From positions 1 through 32,120 of the forward strand of contig JAYSPV010000077.1 of assembly GCA_043721915.1 (NCBI GenBank): DNA of 32,120 nt. The letters are read 5' to 3'. Under the pieces are notes generated by a model, which did not search any database, had not been told where the DNA came from, and was given only the letters and a program-made list of their open reading frames with translations. This document shows positions 1 to 7,816 of the stretch, piece after piece. The stretch comes from UBA668 sp043721915 (GTDB lineage: Bacteria; Actinomycetota; Acidimicrobiia; Acidimicrobiales; Ilumatobacteraceae). The position numbers were made by a program, and so were the translations under genes. The number at the start of each line of letters is the position of its first letter. The stretch's first letter is position 1.

Positions 1-1216
1 GCGCGGGCGCGGCGGGTGCGGCCGCAGCGGCCGGGCGGGCACGACCGCCGAGCGCGGCGCGGCCCGTCGCAGGATCGACGGGTGCCGGACGGACCGCGCC
101 GGCCGCAGCGACGCCTGCGGCAACCTGGTGCTCGAGCCGCTCGATGCGATCCAGCAGCACAGAGATGTCGGCACTGGCCGCCTGGTGCGTGAGCTGCACC
201 AACGCGACCTCGAGGAGCAGGCGCGGATCCGGCGCGTGGCGCATCTCGACCAACATCTCGCCCAGCCGTTCCATCGCCCGTACCGTGGACGCGGCGCCGA
301 GGCGCTGAGCGAGGTCCGCCACCTCGACGGCGCGTTGGGAGGGCAACTGCACCAGCTCGGGCGCCATCAACGACAAGAAGCAGTCGCGCAGGTGACGCAC
401 GATGTCATCGGTGAGCGTGCGCGCATCGCGGCCCTGCTGCACCGCCAAGGCCACGACGGTGAGCGCGCGGCCGGGATCGGACTCGATGAACGCCTCGATG
501 AACTCGTCGAGCGGGGTGATATCGAGCGGCTCGCCGCCACCCGAAGCAACCAGCTCGAGCGCCGACACCGTGTCGCGCGCCGACCCTCCACCCTGACGTA
601 GCACGGATTGCAACGCCTCATCGGTGAGTTCGATGCCGGCATCACCGGCCAACCACCGGATGTGGCTCTCCATCACATCCATTGGCAGCAGGTGGAACTG
701 CAGGTGCTGGGTACGGCTGCGGATGGTCTCGCTGACCTTTTGCGGATCCGTGGTGGCGAGCACGAACACGACGTGCGGTGGCGGTTCTTCCAGCGTCTTG
801 AGCAGGGCGGCTTCCGCGCCCTTGGTGAGCATGTGCACCTCGTCGAGGATGTAGACGCGGTGACGGCCCGGTGTACCCAGCGAGGCCTTGTCGATGATGT
901 CGCGGATGGCTTCGACACCGTTGTTGCTGGCCGCATCTAGCTCGTGCACATCGAAGCTGTTGCCTTGTTCGACAGCGAGGCACGAGGCGCACTCGCAGCA
1001 TGGCTCGCCGTCTTGCGGATTCTCACAGTTGAGCACCTTGGCGAGGATGCGAGCCGACGTGGTCTTGCCGGTGCCCCGAGGCCCGGAGAACAGGTAGGCC
1101 TGGCCCTCGCGGTGGCTGATCACCGCATTGCGCAGCGAACGTACAACGTGTTCCTGCCCTTTGACCTCGCTGAAGCGACGTGGGCGGTAGCGGCGGTAGA
1201 GCGACTGCGTGGCCAT
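1..1216 (-). CDS. dnaX: DNA polymerase III subunit gamma/tau, N-terminal part (runs off window)
   Basis: Clamp-loader ATPase of the replicative polymerase, acting in the cytoplasm at the fork. The protein starts MATQSLYRRYRP, the family's usual opening. A Walker A motif GPRGTGKT lies at about residues 45-52. The zinc-finger cysteines are C64, C73/C74, C76 and C79, Walker B is ILDEVH near 123-128, and the SRT arginine-finger motif is near 167. After about residue 370 the sequence becomes Ala/Pro-rich, as in the tau linker, and it is cut by the window edge, so only about 405 residues are visible. The ATG start is supported by TAGAGT seven bases upstream, suggesting a leaderless transcript. It is divergent from the CopC-CopD gene. 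I saw no slippery frameshift signal in the visible part. Confidence 0.96.
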   Translation of the reverse strand, partial: MATQSLYRRYRPRRFSEVKGQEHVVRSLRNAVISHREGQAYLFSGPRGTGKTTSARILAKVLNCENPQDGEPCCECASCLAVEQGNSFDVHELDAASNNGVEAIRDIIDKASLGTPGRHRVYILDEVHMLTKGAEAALLKTLEEPPPHVVFVLATTDPQKVSETIRSRTQHLQFHLLPMDVMESHIRWLAGDAGIELTDEALQSVLRQGGGSARDTVSALELVASGGGEPLDITPLDEFIEAFIESDPGRALTVVALAVQQGRDARTLTDDIVRHLRDCFLSLMAPELVQLPSQRAVEVADLAQRLGAASTVRAMERLGEMLVEMRHAPDPRLLLEVALVQLTHQAASADISVLLDRIERLEHQVAAGVAAAGAVRPAPVDPATGRAALGGRARPAAAAAPAAPA

Positions 1217-1223
1217 CGCTGCG

Positions 1224-1229
1224 ACTCTA
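1224..1229 (-). promoter_or_regulatory. -10 box of dnaX
   Basis: TAGAGT on the minus strand, followed by 7 nt and then the dnaX ATG. This spacing puts the transcript start at or next to the start codon. Inferred from the repeated TANNNT-N6-9-start pattern in this window. Confidence 0.55.
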
Positions 1230-1338
1230 CCCAGGGGGTGCCATGGGGAGGGGCCGAATCGCCCGATGAACCGGACGCGGCCGACGGCTCGGTCGCGGGC
1301 AGACGCGCAGGTGGACCCGTTCGGCGACCCAGGGTGGC

Positions 1339-1344
1339 TAGCGT
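1339..1344 (+). promoter_or_regulatory. -10 box of the CopC-CopD gene
   Basis: TAGCGT followed by 12 nt and the ATG at 1357. There is no Shine-Dalgarno sequence, so the leader would be only a few bases long. Confidence 0.35.
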
Positions 1345-1356
1345 TGTTTCGATTCC

Positions 1357-3150
1357 ATGAACATCACCCGGCTGTCCGCTCGCCCAGCACTCGGCTGGCT
1401 GCTCTCACTGCTCGCCTTCGGGCTGGTGGGTTCGCTGTGGGCACCCACCGCAGACGCAGCCGACAACACCGTCATCGCCTCCACGCCGGCGGCCGGTTCC
1501 ACGGTCGAAGCATCGCCGTCGTTGATCTCGATCACCTTCGCCCAGCCGCTGGGCACCGAGTTCAGTGTCGTGCTCGCCTGCGAGTCGGCCACGGTCAACC
1601 TGGGCAAGACCGTCCTCCTCGCCGACGGTGTCACGTTGCAGGCTTCGTTGATCTCGGTCGTGCCGAAAGCCGCCTGCACCGTGTCGTGGCGCGTCACCGA
1701 CCTGCTGTTGCAGCCTGCCGGTTCCAGTTCGTTCGGCTTCACGATCAGCAACGATCCGCCTGCGGCCACCACCACCACTTCCACCGTCCCGCCCACACCC
1801 GGCGAAACCTTTCTTCCAGTCGACACCGCCCCGATCACCACTGCCGTCGCCGACGCTCCGGCGGGTGGCTCCGACGCCGGCAGTTCCACGGCCTCCTCCG
1901 ATCAACCCGACGGCCAAGGGCCGCTCGGCCTGTTCCGGCTGTTCAGCACCCTCGGTCTTGCGGTGCTGTTCGGTTCGCTGGTGCTCATCGCCGTCGCGTG
2001 GCCCGAAGGGGTGGAGTACATCCTCACCCTTCGGTTCTTGAAGACGACCTGGCTGTTCGCGCTCGCCTCCACGTTCCTGTTCGCGGGCGCTCTCCAAGCC
2101 AGCATCAGCGGGGCCGGCCTCGGCAGTTCATTGTCGCCCACCGGTTGGGGCGACTTGCTGGACAGCACTCCTGGGAAGGCGGCGGTGCTGAGGTTCGTCT
2201 TCACGGCCATCTGCGGCTACGTGGTCCTCCGGCCGGAACGGGCGATCGACCCTGGCACCCAGCTTCCCGCGCTCGTGCCGCCCGGCATCGCCGTGGTCAC
2301 GCTGGCGTTCAGTCGCAACGAGTTCGGTCTGTTGGAGAATGCGGTCGGCGCGGTGCACGTCCTGTCCATGGCGGTCTGGCTCGGCGGCCTCGTGCTGTTG
2401 ACGCGGGTGGTCCTGGCCGGCCCGGGCGAAGAGGATCTCGTCCACGCCGTTCGCGGTTTCACCCGTCTGGCGACGCCCGCACTCTGGGCGACGGTCGCCA
2501 GCGGCGCAGTCCAGTTCTTCCAGCTGGACCGCGGTGCACTCGGCAGCAGCCACGGTCTGGTGGCGATCGTGAAGATCTTGTTCGTCGCGCTGATGGTCTT
2601 CGTCGGCGTCGCCGCTCGCCAGTTCATCAGCCAGCGCGTCTCGCGAGTCGACACGATGACTGCCCCACTGGCCAACCGGTTGCGCCGGGCGTTGGGCATC
2701 GAGGCGCTGGTCGGTGTGCTGGTGCTCACGCTCACCGCCTGGCTGTTGTCGCTCAGCCCGCCACGCCTCAGCGCGTCGGACGCCAGTTCCCTGCAGCTGG
2801 GTTCGGTGCACACGTTCCAGACCACCGGTGTGCAGGTGAACGTCGCATTCAGCGAACGGGTCGGCACCAACGACGTCCGCATCGAGGTGGTCGCACCCGA
2901 AGCCGGCGTCACCGGCCTCACCGTCGAGTTCCAACCGCCTCCGGGTGCGGCAATCGGTGGCCTGATCATCAACAACATCCCGCTGGTGGGTACGGGCGTG
3001 GCGGTGCTCGAGAAGAGCGACGGCTTCACGCTCGCCGCCACCGGCAACTGGACCGTGGTGGTCAGCGCCAACGGCGTCGAGATCGGCCGCCAGGCCATCC
3101 TCGTCGGTGGCGCAGCCGCCAGCGCCGGCACCAGCACGACGACTGGCTGA
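1357..3150 (+). CDS. CopC-CopD fusion membrane protein, copper-transport family
   Basis: Predicted exported and membrane protein of 597 residues. A signal peptide (about 1-35, ending ADA) is followed by a CopC-like beta domain (about 36-132, with S-P-A-A-G-S and F-x-Q-P motifs). Then come a Thr/Pro/Ser linker (about 133-188), roughly eight hydrophobic segments of CopD type between 190 and 466 including AVHVLSMAVWLGG with H334, and a C-terminal extracytoplasmic beta domain (about 475-597). CopC/CopD proteins bind periplasmic copper and take it up. Here the mature N-terminus begins AD rather than with the copper-binding His, and the CopC part has no His at all, so copper binding by that domain is doubtful; C75 and C107 could form a disulphide. 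The family call is firm, the copper role is inference. Confidence 0.8.
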   Translation: MNITRLSARPALGWLLSLLAFGLVGSLWAPTADAADNTVIASTPAAGSTVEASPSLISITFAQPLGTEFSVVLACESATVNLGKTVLLADGVTLQASLISVVPKAACTVSWRVTDLLLQPAGSSSFGFTISNDPPAATTTTSTVPPTPGETFLPVDTAPITTAVADAPAGGSDAGSSTASSDQPDGQGPLGLFRLFSTLGLAVLFGSLVLIAVAWPEGVEYILTLRFLKTTWLFALASTFLFAGALQASISGAGLGSSLSPTGWGDLLDSTPGKAAVLRFVFTAICGYVVLRPERAIDPGTQLPALVPPGIAVVTLAFSRNEFGLLENAVGAVHVLSMAVWLGGLVLLTRVVLAGPGEEDLVHAVRGFTRLATPALWATVASGAVQFFQLDRGALGSSHGLVAIVKILFVALMVFVGVAARQFISQRVSRVDTMTAPLANRLRRALGIEALVGVLVLTLTAWLLSLSPPRLSASDASSLQLGSVHTFQTTGVQVNVAFSERVGTNDVRIEVVAPEAGVTGLTVEFQPPPGAAIGGLIINNIPLVGTGVAVLEKSDGFTLAATGNWTVVVSANGVEIGRQAILVGGAAASAGTSTTTG

Positions 3151-3158
3151 ACCTTGGC

Positions 3159-3173
3159 GGCGCGGGCCGCGCC
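3159..3173. terminator. GC-rich hairpin between convergent genes
   Basis: GGCGCG-GGC-CGCGCC forms a 6-bp stem with a 3-nt loop in the 61-bp spacer between the convergent CopC-CopD and ligase genes. No T-tract follows, so terminator function is only suggested by position. Confidence 0.3.
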
Positions 3174-3211
3174 CCAGCGCGCCACGAGGGCCCGGCGGCG
3201 GACGGACTCCG

Positions 3212-4297
3212 TCAGCGAGCGGTGATCACCTGGGCGAAGGGGACGGGTGTCGCGACATCCAGCTGGCCGTAGGTGCACGAGGATGGGTCGCGATCGATGC
3301 GCCAGCGGAGGAACTGCGAGCCGTGGCGGAAACGGCCTTCCTGCAATTGCCCGAAGGTGACCTCCGCGACGCGTTCGATGCGCAGTGGCACCCAGCTGAG
3401 ATCCTTCCCCGCGTTCCAACGGCTGCCGGCGCCGGGCATCCGCTGCCCGGCATCCTTGACAACGTGCTGCCACTCGGCCCACTCACGCCACGGATGGTTC
3501 GCCGTGGCATCGTGCGTGAGCGACGCGAGTTCGTCCAACAGCTCGCTGCGGCGTTTGACGGTGAACGAGGCCGCCACACCAACGTGGTGCAGCGAACCCT
3601 GCGCGTCGTACAGCCCGAGCAGCAGCGACCCGACACCCTGGCCGTCCTTGTGGACGCGATACCCGGCGATCACGCAGTCCGCGGTACGACGGTGCTTGAC
3701 CTTCACGAGCGTGCGCTTGTCGGGCGTGTACGGATCGGCGAGCCGCTTGCCGATCACACCATCGAGGCCCGCCCCCTCGAACTCTGCGAACCAGCGCCGA
3801 GCAACCACGGCGTCGGTGGTGGACGGGCAGCGGTAGATCGGTGGCGCCGCATCGGCGAGCGCGGCCGCCAGCAGTTCGTGGCGCGTGCTCAGCGGTTCCG
3901 CGAGCAGGTTGCGATCGCCCAACGCGAGCAGGTCGAAGGCGACGAACGAGGCCGGTGTCTCGGCGGCAAGGCGCCGGACGCGCGACTCGGCGGGGTGGAT
4001 CCGTTGGAGCAACGCATCGAAATCCAGACCGCGATCATCCCCGGCCGGGATCACGATCTCGCCGTCGACGACGCACTGCTGGGGCAATGCGGCCAACAGT
4101 GGGGCGAGGAGCTCGGGGAAGTAGCGGGTGAACGGTCGCTCGTTGCGACTGGTCAACTCGATCGTGTCGCCGTCGCGGAACACGATGCACCGAAAACCAT
4201 CCCACTTCGGCTCATAGAGCCAGCCGTTGCCGACGGGGATGTCGTCGGACAGCTTGGCCAGCATCGGTGCGAGCGGCGGCGAGATCGGCAGGGCCAT
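3212..4297 (-). CDS. ATP-dependent DNA ligase (LigC type)
   Basis: Stand-alone ATP-dependent ligase of 361 residues, the usual size for actinobacterial LigC. It has an adenylation domain followed by an OB fold and lacks the nuclease and polymerase domains of LigD. Motif I is EPKWDGFR with K31 as the adenylated lysine. Other motifs visible are SRNERPFT (Ia), VVDGEIV (III), FVAFDLLAL (IIIa), LDGVIGKR (IV) and LVKVKHRRTADCVI (V). I chose the ATG at 4297. A longer reading to 4456 would run into the divergent carboxylase gene, and the family begins close to MALPISPPLAPML. CAAGAT lies six bases before this ATG, a weak version of the local -10 rule. No Ku gene is in the window, so its repair partner cannot be inferred. 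Confidence 0.9.
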   Translation of the reverse strand: MALPISPPLAPMLAKLSDDIPVGNGWLYEPKWDGFRCIVFRDGDTIELTSRNERPFTRYFPELLAPLLAALPQQCVVDGEIVIPAGDDRGLDFDALLQRIHPAESRVRRLAAETPASFVAFDLLALGDRNLLAEPLSTRHELLAAALADAAPPIYRCPSTTDAVVARRWFAEFEGAGLDGVIGKRLADPYTPDKRTLVKVKHRRTADCVIAGYRVHKDGQGVGSLLLGLYDAQGSLHHVGVAASFTVKRRSELLDELASLTHDATANHPWREWAEWQHVVKDAGQRMPGAGSRWNAGKDLSWVPLRIERVAEVTFGQLQEGRFRHGSQFLRWRIDRDPSSCTYGQLDVATPVPFAQVITAR

Positions 4298-4404
4298 TGC
4301 CACATCTTGTCGCGGTGGCGAGTGAGCGGCCACCGGCTGCCCGCCGACGACCACTCGGTGGGGCGCGGGCCGGACCCCATGTGAGCGCACGGACCCACCT
4401 CCAT

Positions 4405-4410
4405 TAGAGT
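4405..4410 (+). promoter_or_regulatory. -10 box of the acyl-CoA carboxylase operon
   Basis: TAGAGT, then 8 nt, then the GTG at 4419. No Shine-Dalgarno sequence lies before this GTG. The spacing supports GTG 4419 over the internal ATG at 4446. Confidence 0.5.
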
Positions 4411-4418
4411 GCTCCACC

Positions 4419-5987
4419 GTGACTCTCCCCAACAGCGGCGACCCCATGGCCGACAAGCTCCGCGATCTCCACGAACGACGTGAGCAGGCACTTCACGCCG
4501 GCTCGCCGCGCTCGGTCGAGCGCCAGCAGGAGAAGGGCAAGCTGCTCGCCCGCGAGCGCATCGACGTGCTGCTCGACCCCGGCAGCTTCCAAGAGCTCGA
4601 CATGCTGGCCCGCCACCGTGCGCACGCCGCCGGCCTCGAGGAACGCCCGTACACCGACGGCGTGATCACCGGCTGGGGAACCATCGACGGCCGCAAAGTG
4701 TTCGTGTTCAGCCAGGACTTCACCGTCTTCGGCGGCGCCCTGGGCGAGGTCTTCGCCGAGAAGATCCACAAGATGATGGATCTTGCGCTGAAGGTTGGCG
4801 CACCGGTGATCGGCCTCAACGACGGCGCCGGCGCCCGCATCCAGGAAGGCGTGGTCAGCCTCGCCAGCTATGGCGGCATCTTCCACCGCAACGTGCTGGC
4901 CAGCGGTGTCATCCCGCAGATCTCCGTCATCCTCGGGCCGTGTGCGGGTGGCGCGGTCTACAGCCCGGCGATGACCGACTTCATCTTCATGGTGCGCGAG
5001 ACCAGCCACATGTTCATCACCGGCCCCGATGTGGTCAAGACGGTGACCGGCGAGGATGTCACGCTCGAGGAACTGGGTGGCGCGATGAGCCACGCGAGCA
5101 AGAGCGGCGTCGCCACCTTCGTCAGCCCCGACGAGCGAACGTGCCTGGAAGACGTTCGCTTCCTGATGAGCTTCCTCCCCTCAAACAACCTGGAGGAGCC
5201 GCCGGCGGTCGACACGGGCGACGACCCCGACCGCCTGTGCGAGATGTTGCGCACGATCCTGCCGCCCTCGCCGAACCAGCCGTACGACATGAAGAAGGTC
5301 ATCAAGGAAGTCGTCGACGACGGCGAGTTCTTCGAGTACTTCCCACACTGGGCGCGCAGCATCGTGTGCGGCTTCAGCCGCGTCGACGGCCACCCGGTGG
5401 GCATCGTCGGCAACCAGCCACTGATGCTGGCGGGCGTGCTCGACATCGAGTCCTCCGAGAAGGCCGCCCGCTTCGTTCGTACTTGCGATGCGTTCAACAT
5501 CCCGCTGCTCACCTTCGTGGACGTGCCCGGCTTCCTGCCCGGTGTCGATCAGGAGTACGGCGGCATCATCCGCCACGGCGCGAAGCTGCTCTACGCGTAC
5601 TGCGAGGCCACCGTGCCGCGCATCCAGATCATCACCCGCAAGGCCTACGGCGGCGCCTACGTGGTGATGAACAGCAAGAGCATCGGCGCTGATCTCGCCT
5701 ACGCGTGGCCCACCGCCGAGCTGGCCGTGATGGGCCCGCAAGGTGCAGTGGAGATCGTCTACCGCCGCGAACTGCAGCAGGCGGCCGATCCGGTCGCCCG
5801 GCGCGCCGAGCTGGTCGCCGAGTACACGGAGAAGTACGCGAACCCGTACAACGCGGCCGAACGCGGCTACATCGACGACGTCATCGACCCGGCCGAGACC
5901 CGCCAGAAGATCGTCGCCGGCCTGCGGATGCTGCGCACCAAACGCGAAGAACTTCCTCGCCGCAAGCACGGCAACGTGCCGCTGTGA
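4419..5987 (+). CDS. Acyl-CoA carboxylase, carboxyltransferase (beta) subunit
   Basis: Transfers CO2 from carboxybiotin to an acyl-CoA. It has 522 residues, typical of AccD/PccB proteins, with two crotonase-like halves. Oxyanion-hole glycines are seen in PCAGGAVYSPAMTDF (about 174-188) and KAYGGAYVVM (about 408-417), with GFLPGVDQEYGGIIRHGAKLL ahead of the second. In propionyl-CoA carboxylases the Y-x-V-M segment carries Asp (Asp422 in Streptomyces PccB), whereas Ile in AccB gives broader or acetyl-CoA use. Here the residue is Val415, so I would not name it pccB. The epsilon subunit follows with a 4-base overlap (GTGA). The biotinylated alpha subunit is not in the window. Confidence 0.93.
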   Translation: MTLPNSGDPMADKLRDLHERREQALHAGSPRSVERQQEKGKLLARERIDVLLDPGSFQELDMLARHRAHAAGLEERPYTDGVITGWGTIDGRKVFVFSQDFTVFGGALGEVFAEKIHKMMDLALKVGAPVIGLNDGAGARIQEGVVSLASYGGIFHRNVLASGVIPQISVILGPCAGGAVYSPAMTDFIFMVRETSHMFITGPDVVKTVTGEDVTLEELGGAMSHASKSGVATFVSPDERTCLEDVRFLMSFLPSNNLEEPPAVDTGDDPDRLCEMLRTILPPSPNQPYDMKKVIKEVVDDGEFFEYFPHWARSIVCGFSRVDGHPVGIVGNQPLMLAGVLDIESSEKAARFVRTCDAFNIPLLTFVDVPGFLPGVDQEYGGIIRHGAKLLYAYCEATVPRIQIITRKAYGGAYVVMNSKSIGADLAYAWPTAELAVMGPQGAVEIVYRRELQQAADPVARRAELVAEYTEKYANPYNAAERGYIDDVIDPAETRQKIVAGLRMLRTKREELPRRKHGNVPL

Positions 5988-6175
5988 ACACGCAGATCTC
6001 CCCGGCGCCCACCGACGAGGAGGCCGTCGCAATCGTCGCTGCAGTGGAAGCGTTGTGGCCCAGGCCGGTCATCTCGGCCGACCTCGAGAACCCGCTGCGC
6101 ACCGCGACATGGCGCTTCAGTGGCCGCTGGTGGGCCAAGCCGCTCCCCGCACGTCGCGACCGCCCGTTCCGGTAG
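5984..6175 (+). CDS. Acyl-CoA carboxylase epsilon subunit
   Basis: A 63-residue protein starting at a GTG that overlaps the beta-subunit stop codon (GTGA), implying translational coupling. It opens with an acidic helix (PTDEEAVAIVAAVEALWP) and ends with WRFSGRWWAKP, which matches the pattern of the small actinobacterial epsilon subunits: N-terminal helix, then a W-R-x-S-G-R tail. Epsilon subunits bind and stimulate the carboxyltransferase core in Streptomyces and Mycobacterium. The position directly after the beta subunit is the family's usual place. It is short enough to be missed by gene callers. Confidence 0.85.
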   Translation: MNTQISPAPTDEEAVAIVAAVEALWPRPVISADLENPLRTATWRFSGRWWAKPLPARRDRPFR

Positions 6176-6205
6176 CCCGCCCACAGCGTTTCTGCAGTCA
6201 CCCAC

Positions 6206-6211
6206 TACGGT
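6206..6211 (+). promoter_or_regulatory. -10 box of the phosphoesterase operon
   Basis: TACGGT followed by 6 nt and the GTG at 6218. No Shine-Dalgarno sequence is present, which suggests leaderless expression of the first gene of the 6218-9375 operon. Confidence 0.5.
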
Positions 6212-6217
6212 GGCGCC

Positions 6218-7225
6218 GTGGACATCACCACCGTTGCCGACAACCTGATCGTGCTCCACGACGGCACCACCGTTGCCCGCCTCGAGCACCTCGAACCCGC
6301 CACCACCTACACCTTCATGGGTCATGTGATCACGACGCTGTCGCGTCCGTCGGGCCAGCTGTTGTGCAGGGTGGCCACGGTCAACGACGTGCATTTCGGT
6401 GAAGTCGAGGCCGGCCGCATCGACGATCACCCCGACGGCCCCATCCAGCGCGCCGCTCCCGGTGAGCCGCCCTACCCGGAGACGATGAATTGCGCGGCCG
6501 CGCACGAAATCGCTGCTATCGCACCCGAGGCGGTGATCGTGAAGGGCGACCTCTCCCAGGACGGCCGGCCCGAGGAGTGGGCCGCGTTCGAAGCCTGCTA
6601 CCGGCCGGTGTTCGGCGAGCGGTTGCACGTCGTGCGCGGCAACCACGACGCGTACCGGGGCCAGACGGGGTACGCGGGCGACCAGTGGATCGAGCTGCCC
6701 GGTGTGACGGTCGCACTGCTCGATACCGTCCTGCCCGAACGCACCACCGGCGGCCTCAGCGCAACGCAGCTGGACTGGCTGGACACGATGGCTGCGGAGG
6801 CGGACCGGCCGGTGCTGGTGATGGGTCACCACCAGCAGTGGATCGCCGGTGCCAGCAACGATCACCGTTCGGAGAATTACTTCGGGCTGTGCCCCGACGA
6901 CAGCGACGCGCTGGCCGCGGTGTTTGCGCGGCGCACCAACCTGGTGGCCTACACCGCCGGCCACACTCACCGCCACCGCGTGCGCCTCATGTCGTGCGGC
7001 GTGCCGAGCATCGAGGTCGGGTGCGTCAAGGACTTCCCCGGCACCTGGGCGGAGTACCGGGTGTACGAAGGTGGCATCACGCAAGTGGTGCACCGCATCT
7101 CCAGCCACGAAGCCCTGGACTGGAGCGAGCGTTGCCGACACCTGTACCGCGATTTCGGAGTGGACTACGAGACATACGCGCTGGGCGCGCTGGAGGATCG
7201 ATGCTGCAACATCCCGCTGCGGTGA
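6218..7225 (+). CDS. Calcineurin-like metallophosphoesterase
   Basis: Two-metal phosphoesterase of 335 residues. The metal and catalytic motifs are in canonical order: NDVHFGE (D57, H59), KGDLSQDG (D111), RGNHDAYRG (N142, H143), MGHHQQW and AGHTHRHR. The first ~45 residues (short beta strands, LEPATTYTF) resemble the small beta domain preceding the catalytic domain in some purple-acid-phosphatase-like or cAMP-phosphodiesterase-like members. There is no signal peptide, so it is probably cytoplasmic. The substrate cannot be read from the sequence. It is the first gene of a plus-strand operon and overlaps the next gene by 25 bases. Confidence 0.88.
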   Translation: MDITTVADNLIVLHDGTTVARLEHLEPATTYTFMGHVITTLSRPSGQLLCRVATVNDVHFGEVEAGRIDDHPDGPIQRAAPGEPPYPETMNCAAAHEIAAIAPEAVIVKGDLSQDGRPEEWAAFEACYRPVFGERLHVVRGNHDAYRGQTGYAGDQWIELPGVTVALLDTVLPERTTGGLSATQLDWLDTMAAEADRPVLVMGHHQQWIAGASNDHRSENYFGLCPDDSDALAAVFARRTNLVAYTAGHTHRHRVRLMSCGVPSIEVGCVKDFPGTWAEYRVYEGGITQVVHRISSHEALDWSERCRHLYRDFGVDYETYALGALEDRCCNIPLR

Positions 7226-7815
7226 GGGCCGCCTTCGAGGAAGGTTCCTCGACGCTGATGCGCACGCTGCGCGCGATCACACCCGAGTTCTGGGATCGGC
7301 CGGGCGCCCTGGGCGACTGGACGACGAGAGAGCTCGCCGCGCACGCGTTGCGCGCGTACATCACCATCGAGGGCTATCTCGGTGCGCCACCCATCACCGA
7401 CCGGGTACTCGCCGACGCGGTCGAGTACTACGCCGCCGCACTCAGCGATCCTGGCGTGCACCAGGGCGTGGCGACTCGCGCCCGCCAAGCTGGCCGGCAG
7501 CTGATCGACCCAGTGGGCGAGGCCGAGGCCACGATCGAGCGAGTGCTCGCGCTGGTGGCCGCCACTGCCGACGACGAACCCGTCAACACCTTCGCCGGAC
7601 AAATCACCCTCGCCGAGTATCTCGCGACGCGCGTGGTCGAGATCGGGGCGCACACCCTTGATCTGCAGCGGGCCACCGGGCAGCTCGCCGAACTGCATTC
7701 GAACACCAGCGCCGTCGTGCTGTCGGTGCTGGTCCAGCTGGCCTCGCCGGTGCCGCTGATCCTCGCCCTCACGGGGCGGGCAGCGCTGCCCGCCGGCTAC
7801 AACGCGCTGGGCTGA
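7201..7815 (+). CDS. DinB-fold protein, mycothiol-dependent maleylpyruvate isomerase type
   Basis: A 204-residue helical-bundle protein of the MDMPI_N/DinB superfamily. Seen are LGDWTTRELAAHALRAY, matching the family W-T-x-R-x-L-x-x-H motif, and EIGAHTLDLQRATG, matching the H-x-x-D-L-x-x-A-T-G motif. These supply the His residues that normally hold a divalent metal. Family members are mycothiol-dependent isomerases or transferases in mycothiol-producing actinobacteria; the specific reaction here is unknown. The ATG at 7201 is preceded by GGAGG at 7192-7196, a good ribosome-binding site inside the previous gene, so I prefer it to the in-frame GTG at 7222. The next gene starts one base after its stop codon. 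Confidence 0.72.
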   Translation: MLQHPAAVRAAFEEGSSTLMRTLRAITPEFWDRPGALGDWTTRELAAHALRAYITIEGYLGAPPITDRVLADAVEYYAAALSDPGVHQGVATRARQAGRQLIDPVGEAEATIERVLALVAATADDEPVNTFAGQITLAEYLATRVVEIGAHTLDLQRATGQLAELHSNTSAVVLSVLVQLASPVPLILALTGRAALPAGYNALG

Positions 7816-7816
7816 G

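Noticed and set aside
1217..1356. Possible SRP RNA (ffs) next to dnaX
   Set aside because: No GGAAG tetraloop region or matching long hairpin is visible on either strand.
1209..3272. Long plus-strand open frame overlapping the CopC-CopD gene in another frame
   Set aside because: Arg/His/Pro-rich translation typical of GC-rich shadow frames; the CopC-CopD frame has a signal peptide, membrane segments and family motifs.
4298..4456. N-terminal extension of the DNA ligase to 4456
   Set aside because: It would overlap the carboxylase promoter and start, and the added residues show no family similarity.
5867..7141. Large minus-strand open frame antisense to the phosphoesterase
   Set aside because: The plus strand has all phosphoesterase motifs; the antisense reading is His/Arg/Val-rich without motifs.
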